Below are positions 52,277 to 60,850 of a stretch of 64,000 bases of DNA, piece by piece. Positions within the stretch are counted from its first letter, which is position 1. Every line of letters starts with the position of its first letter. A model generated the notes under the pieces. That model searched no databases and was not told where the DNA came from. It saw nothing but the letters and a program-made list of their open reading frames with translations. Source of the stretch: Bacillota bacterium (GTDB lineage Bacteria > Bacillota > DTU030 > DUMP01); contig JASKKP010000001.1 of the NCBI GenBank assembly GCA_030154105.1, forward strand, positions 1 to 64,000, in the 5' to 3' direction. A program made the position numbers and the translations under genes.

Positions 52277-55200
52277 ATGGACGAACGTAGAAGCAAGAGT
52301 GACCTTCGGCTCATTGAGGCGGGGTTTCCTTGCCATCAGGTAGGTGCTGAAACCAAACGAGAACGAGATACAGGGAAGGCACCGCCGACCCATAGGCTTC
52401 ACGTCTGGTGGGCGCGCCGGCCGCTGACGGCCAGCCGTGCTGCGGTTCTCGCCTCCCTGCTCCCTGCCGGAACGGATCCGGATTGGTTTTTACGGCAGCT
52501 GGGGATCGAGAAAGTGCAGGCTATAGTGAACGGGGAGCCGTGGACGCTGGACGAAGGGCTTATCGATTGGATCAAGAAAGACATTTCGGCAAGGGAAATA
52601 TTGGAAGTGGATTCTTTTGTTGCAAAGGCGCTTCAGCGAGAACAGGAGAACCGGAAGACCATCAGAAACCTGGTTCAAATGGTTATCCGCAAAAGACCTT
52701 TCCTTAGCGAGCATTCTGTTATCCAGCGACTGGCACAGCTTGGCAAGCCACTTCCCGAGCCACTGCCCGGTGAGGGCGAAGCCCTGTGTGTTCAGCGCGT
52801 GGCTGCCGATCCAGCGTGGTTCAAAGATCTATTGGAGATTGCGTCAAACGTAGGCATCCGTGTTCCAAATCTGTATGGATATGCACGCGCTTACAGGCGC
52901 CAGCCCGAATGGCAGTCACAAGACATAATCGTGCTAGATCCTACGGCTGGCGGGGGCTCAATTCCGTTCGAAGCGTTACGGCTTGGATGCCGAGTGATCG
53001 CAAATGATCTCAATCCGGTCGCCGTTGTGATTCTGCATGCTACCCTGGACTATCCTGCCCGTTACGGTCCCGACCTAAAAGACGAGATCAAAAAGTGGGG
53101 GCACAAGCTGGTTACTGCCTTAGATGAAAAGGCCGAATGCATATTCCCCCGTACTTTTCCATTACCACAAAGTGAACGGCGGGTCTTAGAAGCACATTTA
53201 AGCAAGTGTCCCGCCCTAGTCCCCTTGTATGACCGAGAGGATACGACCACATATTTGTTCGCTCGCCAAGTCACCTGCCCGCATTGTGGCGGAGAAGCCC
53301 CGCTCCTCAACACGTGCTGGCTGTCCAAAGAAGGCGCGAAGTGGGGCGTGCGCATTGTCACCGACGGCCGGCAGCGCGGCGGCAAGGTTCGCTTTGAGAC
53401 CTACCGCGTCCATGGTGACCGGGGACCGAACGGGGAGGACCCGAACTTTGCCACGGTAAATGGCGGGGTCGGCATTTGCGTTCACTGCCGCCAGGCCATT
53501 TCGGCTGAAGAAATCAAGGCCCAGGCCCGGGGAGAATCGCCACATGGGCGCTGGCAAGACCGGCTGTATGCGGTGGTGGCCGTTCGCTACCAACCTAAGT
53601 TGGACAAGAACGGAAGACCGATGCGTTACAAAAGCGGCGAGCGGGCCGGCGAGATTATAACGGAGAAGGTGCGCTTTTTCCGGCCGCCCAATGAGCAGGA
53701 CCTCGCCGCCTTGGCCGAAGCCGAAAGGCGCCTTAAAGAACGCTGGCCGGAGTGGGAGCGGCAGGGACTTATACCGACCGAGAACATCCCTAAGGGGCAC
53801 AAAACATTGGAATTGCTTCGCGTGGGGGTGACCCGCTGGTGCGACCTCTTTACTCCGCGCCAGCTCTTGGGACACCTGATCCTGGTAGAGGAGCTTAACC
53901 GCCTCAAACCCCAAATTCTAAAGGAACTGGGTGAGGAGCGCGGCCGGGCGGTGGTAACGTATCTGCAGTTTGTGATTGATAAGTGCATAGATTACAACAG
54001 CAAGCAGACCAGGTGGATACCACAACGGGCGATCGTTTCTGGAACTTTTGGACGACATGACTTTTCCTTGAAGTGGACCTTTGGCGAGATGATATTCACA
54101 GGTCCCCACTCCGGCGCTGCCTGGGCATTATCAGAGGTGCTTGATGCATACGCGGGGATAGCCGAGCTACTGGCACCCCTGCGCGAGAAGTTAGACGGTG
54201 CTCCACCCCCGGTAAAAATACTTTGTGGTACGGCTGCTCACCTGGAACTACCTGCAAAGTCAGTAGACCTGGTTTGCATTGATCCTCCTTATTACAACAA
54301 TGTGCAGTATGCTGAGCTTTCAGACTTCTACTATGTGTGGGAGAAGCGTACCCTTCAAGATCTGTATCCTACTCTTTTTCAGCGGAGGCTGACCAACAAA
54401 ACCGATGAGGCTGTGGCTAACCCTGCTCGAGACGGTTCGCGTTCTCAAGCCTCTCGCAGATACGAGCAACTGATGAATGAAATCTTCAGCGAATGCCGGC
54501 GGGTGCTCAAAGATGACGGCATTATGACAGTTATGTTCACTCACAAGACGCAGGAAGCATGGGAAGCACTTATTCGTTCCCTCATTGAAGCTGGTTGGGC
54601 CGTTACCGCTTCGTTTCCGGTAGAATCGGAATTCGAGCACTCCCAGCACATTATGGAAAATGCTGCGGCCGCAAGTTCCATCTTTCTCACTTGTCGTAAG
54701 CGAGAAGAAAAGGGCAACCAACCGGCTACCTGGATCGCTTTCGCCGGTTCGGGGGTCGCCCAGAAGGTGCGTGAGGCGGTACGCGAAGGCTTAAAGGAAT
54801 TCGAGTTACTGCACCTGAATCCCGTGGACGAGATGGTGGCGAGCTATGGCCGGGCGCTACGCGTGCTTTCTGAGCATTGGCCGGTTTTGGACGGCGACGA
54901 GCTGGTAAGCCCGACGCGGGCCATGAACGAGGCCAGCGCTGTCGTGGCCCAGTACCAAATCAGCCGGCTCACCGGGGGGCGCCTTAGAGTGGACGACCTT
55001 AATCCCGAAGCGGCCATGGCGCTGACCCTCTACGGCATCTTCGGCTTGGCCGACTTCCCGTATGACGAAGCTCTTAACCTTTCGCGGGCGCTGAACATCA
55101 CCCTGGTGGGTGCGGCCGGCAATTACCGGGTAAACGGCCGGATGATCGGCATTAGCGAGGAGACAGGGGGCAGGCGAAGCAAGGAAAGTAAGCCTGAAGA

Positions 55201-55489
55201 AAGCGGATACTATGCCCCGGTTCTTCGCAAGGGTTCTCGTCTGCGTCTGGCTCTGCCCGAGGAACGCAGTGTAAGGCGTCTCGAGGCTCCGCAGACGGAG
55301 TGGGATGTCCTCCAGGGGCTCATTATGGCCTTCCGTGATGGCGATGTCCCGGTTGCCCGGAGCTATTTGGAGCGGCACGCGGAAGGAAAGCAGCAAGTGA
55401 TCCTCGATCTTCTTTCGGTCTGGGCCGCGAAGGCGAGCGACGAGAAGTTACGCCAAGAAGCAGAGGCCATGCTCTTTGGGCTAAGGTGA
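52277..55489 (+). CDS. DUF1156 adenine-specific DNA methylase with zinc ribbon
   Basis: This 1070-residue methylase starts with the DUF1156 N-terminus (MDERRSKSDLRLIEAGFPCHQV, HVWWARRPL). SAM motif I is DPTAGGGSIPFEA (221-233) and the catalytic motif is DPPYYNN (669-675), far apart. Between them are cysteine pairs CPHC at 334-337 and CVHC at 401-404, likely a zinc ribbon. It would mark host DNA in the island's defence system. The ATG at 52277 is chosen; the frame extends upstream across the previous gene. Local GC is lower than in the flanking repair genes. Confidence 0.9.
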   Translation: MDERRSKSDLRLIEAGFPCHQVGAETKRERDTGKAPPTHRLHVWWARRPLTASRAAVLASLLPAGTDPDWFLRQLGIEKVQAIVNGEPWTLDEGLIDWIKKDISAREILEVDSFVAKALQREQENRKTIRNLVQMVIRKRPFLSEHSVIQRLAQLGKPLPEPLPGEGEALCVQRVAADPAWFKDLLEIASNVGIRVPNLYGYARAYRRQPEWQSQDIIVLDPTAGGGSIPFEALRLGCRVIANDLNPVAVVILHATLDYPARYGPDLKDEIKKWGHKLVTALDEKAECIFPRTFPLPQSERRVLEAHLSKCPALVPLYDREDTTTYLFARQVTCPHCGGEAPLLNTCWLSKEGAKWGVRIVTDGRQRGGKVRFETYRVHGDRGPNGEDPNFATVNGGVGICVHCRQAISAEEIKAQARGESPHGRWQDRLYAVVAVRYQPKLDKNGRPMRYKSGERAGEIITEKVRFFRPPNEQDLAALAEAERRLKERWPEWERQGLIPTENIPKGHKTLELLRVGVTRWCDLFTPRQLLGHLILVEELNRLKPQILKELGEERGRAVVTYLQFVIDKCIDYNSKQTRWIPQRAIVSGTFGRHDFSLKWTFGEMIFTGPHSGAAWALSEVLDAYAGIAELLAPLREKLDGAPPPVKILCGTAAHLELPAKSVDLVCIDPPYYNNVQYAELSDFYYVWEKRTLQDLYPTLFQRRLTNKTDEAVANPARDGSRSQASRRYEQLMNEIFSECRRVLKDDGIMTVMFTHKTQEAWEALIRSLIEAGWAVTASFPVESEFEHSQHIMENAAAASSIFLTCRKREEKGNQPATWIAFAGSGVAQKVREAVREGLKEFELLHLNPVDEMVASYGRALRVLSEHWPVLDGDELVSPTRAMNEASAVVAQYQISRLTGGRLRVDDLNPEAAMALTLYGIFGLADFPYDEALNLSRALNITLVGAAGNYRVNGRMIGISEETGGRRSKESKPEESGYYAPVLRKGSRLRLALPEERSVRRLEAPQTEWDVLQGLIMAFRDGDVPVARSYLERHAEGKQQVILDLLSVWAAKASDEKLRQEAEAMLFGLR

Positions 55490-55522
55490 GCCTGTCTCTC
55501 GGCGCTTAGGGGGAATGCGTGA

Positions 55523-58500
55523 GTGGCTTCAACCGATGTCTCTTCTGACCAGGGACTGCGCTCCAGGAACTGGCTTCTCTCTTACCGTACTTCTTCAACC
55601 ATCATCGATGGGCGTCCGGTGGACATCCTGCACGATTTCTACGTGCCCGCCCTGAGCCTCGCAGTACAGTACGATCGCGTTGCCGGTTACTTTCGTTCCT
55701 CTTCCCTGGCAGCGGCTTCACAGGGCTACTCGGCCTTTGTTGGCAGGAAAGGGAAGATGCGCCTTATCGTTGGCACCGACCTGGACCCAGAAGACGTGCG
55801 CGCCATCCTTGCCGGCGATGCTGAACGGCTGGCGGCCAGGCTGCGCGGCGAGCTGGAAAGCCCTGAAGCTTGGCCGAAAAACGTTAAGAATGGGGTTACG
55901 TTACTCGCCTGGATGGTGGCGCACGGATATCTAGAGGTGCGTGTGGCCTTTCGACTTCACCGCATAACTGGCGAGCCGCTCCCATTTGATGCGGTTGATG
56001 ACGGCTATGTTCATGAGAAGTGGTTTATACTTCGCGACGAGTTTGGCAATCGGCTTTATGGCACGGGAACGCTCAATGAGTCGAAGACGGCGCTCGTCCT
56101 CAATGCGGAAAACATCGACGTTCATTGCGACTGGTGGGGGGAGATGGAGTGCCGGAGAATCGATGAAGCCGAGCAGGCTTTCGAGAAGTTGTGGGAAGGA
56201 CGTGTTCCCCACCTGCCGGTTTTGACCCTTCCAGAAGCGGTTAAGCGGCACCTGGTAAGTTTGGCTGACGGCATCGACTACCCATTAGAGGTAGACGGTA
56301 CTAGTACCGTGCCGAGAAAGATGAGACCACCCGGGGCATTAGAACGTCTGCGTTTTGCCGTCCTGCGCGATGCCCCACGCATGCCGGGCGGCCGTTTCGT
56401 GGGCCTCGAGACAGCTCCCGTGGCGCCCTGGCCCCATCAGGCGATGGTGGCGCGCAGGCTGGTACGGACCTGGCCTTATTCGTACCTGCTTTGCGATGAA
56501 GTCGGCCTGGGAAAAACCATTGAAGCTGGCTTAGCCTTTCGCTCCTTGTATCTGTCAGGGCTGGCGAAACGTATTTTAATTGCGGCGCCGGCGTCCCTTA
56601 CAAACCAGTGGCAACGCGAGATGGCTTCCAAGATGTTGCTCTCCTTCGGTTTGGCGCGCGCTACGCCGGAAACCGTACATGAATATATTTTCCCCGTGAA
56701 GGCCAACCGGAAAGCACAGTCACTCTACGAGCCGGACCTGGTCATTATCTCCACAGGGCTTCTGGCCAGGCGCGAGCGGGCCATAGGGCTTCTGGCTTCG
56801 CCGCCGTTTGACATCGCACTGGTAGATGAGGCCCATGCCTTAAGGCGGAACAACCCAACGGCCGGCTGCAAGGCCAGCCCGCGCTACGGTGAGCTGTACA
56901 CCTCTGTCCGTGACTGCCTCCGCCCCAGAACGCGGGCCCTGTGGCTCGCGACGGCTACCCCCTTGCAACTTCATCCCGTGGAGGTATGCGACCTCCTGGC
57001 CCTAACCGACCGCGTTGGGCCGTTCCAGTTTGACCCGACACTGATGCTAGAGTACTATGAGATCCTCGGGAAACTTGTTCGGGGGGAGGAGCCGGAGAAA
57101 GAAGAATGGGAATTTCTTCGGCAAAGTATCCGCGCCCTCGAGGTTCAGGATAATGTGCAGTACAGGTTTATTCAGGAAAAGGTCGCGGAAAAGCGCATAG
57201 CCATTACGCTCCGCCAATGGCTAGAATACGGAATCATCCCTAGAGGCAAAGACCGCGAGCTTATTTACCGCGTGATCTTTAGCGCTTCGCCCTTAGGGCG
57301 GGTAAGGCTGCGCAACACCCGGGGCCTCTTGGAAATTTACCGTGAGGAGGGACAGTTAAAGGAGAATCTGCCGCGCCGCCATATTATGCCGCTGCGCCCC
57401 ATAGAATTTAGTCCCTTGGAGAGAGATATATATGAAAGCCTAGAGGAGTACTGCCGTGGCCTGGCGCGCCAGATCCGGCACCACGGGGACCGGCGGGCGC
57501 AGCAAATGGTAAGTTACCTGCTCAGCTTTTTGCGCTTACGCTTCGCTTCGAGCCTTTATGCCTTTCACGAAACCTTGCGACGCCGCCTGGAAAAGGTGGA
57601 AGCTACGCTTAGGTACGGGCTGCAAGAGGAGGTTGAAGAAGAAGCTGAGACAGCGGCAGATCTCCAAGATAAGGTTTTTGGCGGCGAGAGCGAAGGAGAT
57701 CAGGAAGTTTTCGGGTTGCTACTACGGAACCGAACCCCGGCCGATCTTGAATGGGAGCGAGCAGCGCTTCAGGGTATGCTAGAGAGAATGAAAGACCTTA
57801 CTGGGCCTTCATCTAAGATGACGGCACTTCTGGAGCTTCTCGAGAAGCGGCGGGATCGGAAGACGCGGCGCATTCGGCAAACGGTGATCTTTACTCGATT
57901 TTACGACACGCTGCAAGATATTGTTAGGCGGTTACGTCACGTTGATCAGGAAATGTTAATAGGTACCTACTCAGGGCAGGGAGCCGAGTATTACGATCCT
58001 CAGACTGGCTCCATGGTAAAAACGGAGCGCGAGAGGGTTAAGGAACGCTTTTTACGTGGGGAGATAGACGTACTCGTTTGTACAGATGCTGCGGCAGAAG
58101 GCTTAAACTTACAGACGGCCGACGTTCTTATCAACTTTGATCTGCCCTGGAACCCCATGAAAGTAGAGCAGCGAATTGGCCGTATTGACCGCATCGGGCA
58201 GAAACATGAGGAAGTCTACGTGTGTAATCTCTTTTATGCTAATAGCGCTGAAGAAGCGGTATACAGCACTCTGCTGCACCGTTTGAGCCAAGCTAATCTT
58301 GTGGTCGGTCCACAGCAGTTTTCGCTTCTCCCTGTTCTCCCGAATGAGTTTAGAGAATTGGCGGAGGGGTCCCTTAATCCGGAAGAACTATACCAACGAG
58401 CGCTGAAACGCATGGAGGAGCAGCGCCGCAATAACGAAAAAATGGAGATACCTCCCAGAGAGCTCTACCAGATTTACCTACGCGAGGCTCAAAAGGGCGA

Positions 58501-59431
58501 GCGGTGGCCGGCTCCGGTGAAGCTCGCAGACATCTGGGAGGCGCTTAGTAGTTCCCAATACTTAAGCCAGTTGGGATGTGAAGTAAAGGGCGGACCGGAA
58601 AGACCGATGCTGATCTTAAGAGGTGTTTCCGGCGTCCCGGATGGGGCGATTCTGACTACGTGTCGAAAGCTTTATGAAGAGGGCTTAGGCGAGGACGAGA
58701 GGCGAGTCCATTTTGCCTCGTATGGTGAACCATTTTTCGAGGCCGTGCTGGAAGAAATCGTGCAATTTGAGCTTCCGGCCTGCGTGCGGCGGGTGGCCGT
58801 ACCCGTTCCCGGGATCGAAAACTGTGAGCTGGTGGGCTATGCAGTAGCTTGCCGCGGAACCGGCGGCCTTCGGGAGATACGTTTTGTTCTTAAATGGAGC
58901 GATCTGAAAGGGTTGGAACTGGCCGAAGAGGAAGCATTGACGGAAGGGGAACTTGAGCCGCTGCGGGAAGAGCTTAAACGTGTGGCGCAGGAAGAATTTG
59001 AGCTCTGCAACGCGGCCGGCCGAATTGAACGCTTTAATGTCCGGGCGGCACGGGCCCAGGAGTTGCTTAACCTGCTGACGATAGAGAGCCTGTTAAAAGC
59101 ACGTGCTCCTTCCTTTGGTCAAGGGGCTCTCTTTTACCCGGTGCTGCGGGATGTTGAGTCGCTGCTTAATGATCGAAGCAAAATAATAGTAAGCGACGTT
59201 CCTGCCGATGAACTTAGGGCGATTGCTGAAGATGTATTGTTTGACTGCGAGGTGCCGGCAGTAGGGAGTAGGGCTTCCATAACTATAAATCGCATTTTGT
59301 TACACACATCCATGGACGCTGCCGAGCGAGTGGTGGACGGCATGAAGGAGCGCAGGAGTAAACTTCGTGTGGATAGGGTAATAAGCCGCCTGCGGCGGGA
59401 GATGCGCGCCAGGCTGCAACAACTTAGTTAG
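55523..59431 (+). CDS. PLD-like nuclease fused to SNF2-type helicase
   Basis: This 1302-residue protein joins an N-terminal phospholipase-D-like domain to a superfamily 2 helicase. The PLD part carries HEK at 164-166 in YVHEKWFIL, with GTGTLNESK shortly after; only one HxK motif is seen, so it would act as a dimer. The helicase has DEVGLGKTIEAG (325-336), VDEAHAL, TATPLQ, and a C-terminal half with FTRFYDTLQDIV and QRIGRIDRIGQ. It could be the translocating effector that cuts unmodified DNA. The GTG at 55523 follows AGGGGGAAT. It is last in the island. Confidence 0.88.
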   Translation: MASTDVSSDQGLRSRNWLLSYRTSSTIIDGRPVDILHDFYVPALSLAVQYDRVAGYFRSSSLAAASQGYSAFVGRKGKMRLIVGTDLDPEDVRAILAGDAERLAARLRGELESPEAWPKNVKNGVTLLAWMVAHGYLEVRVAFRLHRITGEPLPFDAVDDGYVHEKWFILRDEFGNRLYGTGTLNESKTALVLNAENIDVHCDWWGEMECRRIDEAEQAFEKLWEGRVPHLPVLTLPEAVKRHLVSLADGIDYPLEVDGTSTVPRKMRPPGALERLRFAVLRDAPRMPGGRFVGLETAPVAPWPHQAMVARRLVRTWPYSYLLCDEVGLGKTIEAGLAFRSLYLSGLAKRILIAAPASLTNQWQREMASKMLLSFGLARATPETVHEYIFPVKANRKAQSLYEPDLVIISTGLLARRERAIGLLASPPFDIALVDEAHALRRNNPTAGCKASPRYGELYTSVRDCLRPRTRALWLATATPLQLHPVEVCDLLALTDRVGPFQFDPTLMLEYYEILGKLVRGEEPEKEEWEFLRQSIRALEVQDNVQYRFIQEKVAEKRIAITLRQWLEYGIIPRGKDRELIYRVIFSASPLGRVRLRNTRGLLEIYREEGQLKENLPRRHIMPLRPIEFSPLERDIYESLEEYCRGLARQIRHHGDRRAQQMVSYLLSFLRLRFASSLYAFHETLRRRLEKVEATLRYGLQEEVEEEAETAADLQDKVFGGESEGDQEVFGLLLRNRTPADLEWERAALQGMLERMKDLTGPSSKMTALLELLEKRRDRKTRRIRQTVIFTRFYDTLQDIVRRLRHVDQEMLIGTYSGQGAEYYDPQTGSMVKTERERVKERFLRGEIDVLVCTDAAAEGLNLQTADVLINFDLPWNPMKVEQRIGRIDRIGQKHEEVYVCNLFYANSAEEAVYSTLLHRLSQANLVVGPQQFSLLPVLPNEFRELAEGSLNPEELYQRALKRMEEQRRNNEKMEIPPRELYQIYLREAQKGERWPAPVKLADIWEALSSSQYLSQLGCEVKGGPERPMLILRGVSGVPDGAILTTCRKLYEEGLGEDERRVHFASYGEPFFEAVLEEIVQFELPACVRRVAVPVPGIENCELVGYAVACRGTGGLREIRFVLKWSDLKGLELAEEEALTEGELEPLREELKRVAQEEFELCNAAGRIERFNVRAARAQELLNLLTIESLLKARAPSFGQGALFYPVLRDVESLLNDRSKIIVSDVPADELRAIAEDVLFDCEVPAVGSRASITINRILLHTSMDAAERVVDGMKERRSKLRVDRVISRLRREMRARLQQLS

Positions 59432-59496
59432 AGGAAGCCGAAGAGGCCAAGCACAGGAAGATCGAAAATGCCTCGCGAAGTGCCAGGATTCTCCAC

Positions 59497-59525
59497 TTGT
59501 TATACCCCCCGTTCGGGGGTATAAT
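59497..59525 (+). promoter_or_regulatory. Sigma-A promoter with palindromic spacer, mutasome operon
   Basis: TTGTTA (59497-59502) and TATAAT (59520-59525) are 17 bp apart. The spacer and hexamer edges form an inverted repeat with arms TTATACCCCC and GGGGGTATAA around CGTTC, an unusual operator-like structure inside the promoter. Confidence 0.8.
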
Positions 59526-59533
59526 ATTATTAC

Positions 59534-59547
59534 CGAACATACGTTTT
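59534..59547 (+). promoter_or_regulatory. LexA-box-like site
   Basis: CGAACATACGTTTT matches the Firmicute LexA box CGAAC-N4-GTTCG in its first half and in GTT of the second, with the final CG replaced by TT. It lies just after the -10, where LexA would block transcription of the mutasome-like operon. Confidence 0.55.
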
Positions 59548-59558
59548 GGGTGATGGTA

Positions 59559-60593
59559 ATGTGGGTGGTCCATGGGCACCTGGCCGGATTAGACCCAGGT
59601 AAATGGGAGGAACTCCTGGCTGACTGCAGCTTGTTTACGGAAAGGGTGGAGTATGGGGAGGGGCCAGAGTTTTTCCTCGACCTTACCCGCCTTCCGGAGC
59701 CGGAGGCGGCCGTAGGAGAGCTGAGGAAGCTTTTAGTGCCCCGTTTGGGCGAGCGCTTCTTAGCATCTCTGGCGGGAAACAAGCTGGTGGCGCGGGCGGC
59801 CACCTTAGCGCAAAGGGCCGGGCTGCTGCGCGGGGAAGACGGGGTGGTGGTCGTCCCGCCGGGGAAGGAGGCGGATTTCCTGGCTCCACTTCCCCTCGCT
59901 TATCTCTGGCCGGTGGAGCCGCGCCTGCGCGAGCGCTTGAGGCTTTTAGGGCTGAAAACCATCGGGCAGGTGGCGGAGCTTGCGGCGGAAGAACTTTACC
60001 GCTTTTTCGGGCCGGAAGGGTACCGGGTGGCGCAGCTCAGCCGCGGCCGCGACGGCAGCCGGGTGGAGGGCACGCGGCTTGCCTATCTAAAGTATCGCTC
60101 TCCCTGGGAAGGAGAGGCCGACCGGGAGCGCCTTATGGCCTGGTGCGCCGCCGCGGCCGTTTACCTGGCCCGGGAAGAGGAACGCTGCAGGTCTTGGGGG
60201 CGGCGCCTGGAACTCATCTTCTTTCCTGAGGACGGCCTGCCCCTTATCCGAAAGCGAGAATTCAACCGCCCGCTCCTTACGGCCGGTGACCTGCGCGCGG
60301 CCCTTGAGCGCCTGCTGCCGACGGCTCTTTCCGGGCGCCTGAACGCTGTAGCCGCCCGGCTCGGCCCGCTGGTGCCGCTCCTTCTCGGCCAGCTGAGCCT
60401 TACCTTCGTCGGCCTGCCGCGGGAGCGGGAAAGGCTGGAGAAGGTGCTGGCGCGCCTGGAGGAGCGCTATCCCGGCCGCATAAACTGGGGCGGCCGGTGG
60501 CCGGCCAGCCGCCGCGAGCGGATGTTGGCCTTTTTTGATCCTTTGCGTCGGTGGGAAAAGAGTGAAGGGGAGGAAAACCATGCGGCTGGTTGA
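59559..60593 (+). CDS. Y-family polymerase-like (ImuB-like) protein, catalytically stripped
   Basis: This protein of about 344 residues resembles the C-terminal parts of Y-family polymerases and ImuB. It has a palm remnant (EFFLDLTR), a KLVARAATLAQRAG stretch, the helix-hairpin-helix LRLLGLKTIGQVAELAAEELYRFFG and a little-finger-like C-terminus. The N-terminal catalytic motif with its acidic residues is absent, as the protein starts at or just before MWVVHGHL. ImuB proteins act as clamp-binding bridges for DnaE2. The ATG at 59559 follows GGTGAT; a GTG at 59550 is also possible. Confidence 0.75.
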   Translation: MWVVHGHLAGLDPGKWEELLADCSLFTERVEYGEGPEFFLDLTRLPEPEAAVGELRKLLVPRLGERFLASLAGNKLVARAATLAQRAGLLRGEDGVVVVPPGKEADFLAPLPLAYLWPVEPRLRERLRLLGLKTIGQVAELAAEELYRFFGPEGYRVAQLSRGRDGSRVEGTRLAYLKYRSPWEGEADRERLMAWCAAAAVYLAREEERCRSWGRRLELIFFPEDGLPLIRKREFNRPLLTAGDLRAALERLLPTALSGRLNAVAARLGPLVPLLLGQLSLTFVGLPRERERLEKVLARLEERYPGRINWGGRWPASRRERMLAFFDPLRRWEKSEGEENHAAG

Positions 60594-60819
60594 CCGGCCC
60601 ATCATGGTCAAGACTTCCGGCGGCCTTCCGGCGGCCTTTACCTGGCGGGGGAACACCCTTACCGTTGCCGCCGTTTTGGAGGTTTGGGCGGATACGGGCG
60701 AGTGGTGGCGGGGCGAGCCCGAAAAAATCTTCTACCGCCTTACCGCCGCCGGCGGCCTCTACGAGCTTTACTACGAACCTTCCTCGGGCACTTGGCACCT
60801 CTACAAGATCTATGATTGA
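60580..60819 (+). CDS. DUF6504-like small protein
   Basis: This 79-residue protein starts MRLVDRPIMVKTSGGLP and has the core FTWRGNTLTVAAVLEVW...WWRGEPEKIFYRL, as in DUF6504 proteins found beside ImuB and DnaE2 genes. Function unknown. GGGGAGG precedes the ATG at 60580, which lies inside the previous gene, so translation is coupled. Confidence 0.75.
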   Translation: MRLVDRPIMVKTSGGLPAAFTWRGNTLTVAAVLEVWADTGEWWRGEPEKIFYRLTAAGGLYELYYEPSSGTWHLYKIYD

Positions 60820-60850
60820 TACCTCGTCGGCGCGAAAGGAGGAAACGCCG

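Noticed and set aside
59500-59522. Hairpin near 59.5 kb as a terminator of the defence island
   Set aside because: It has no T-run and its arms overlap the -35 and -10 hexamers, so an operator role fits better.
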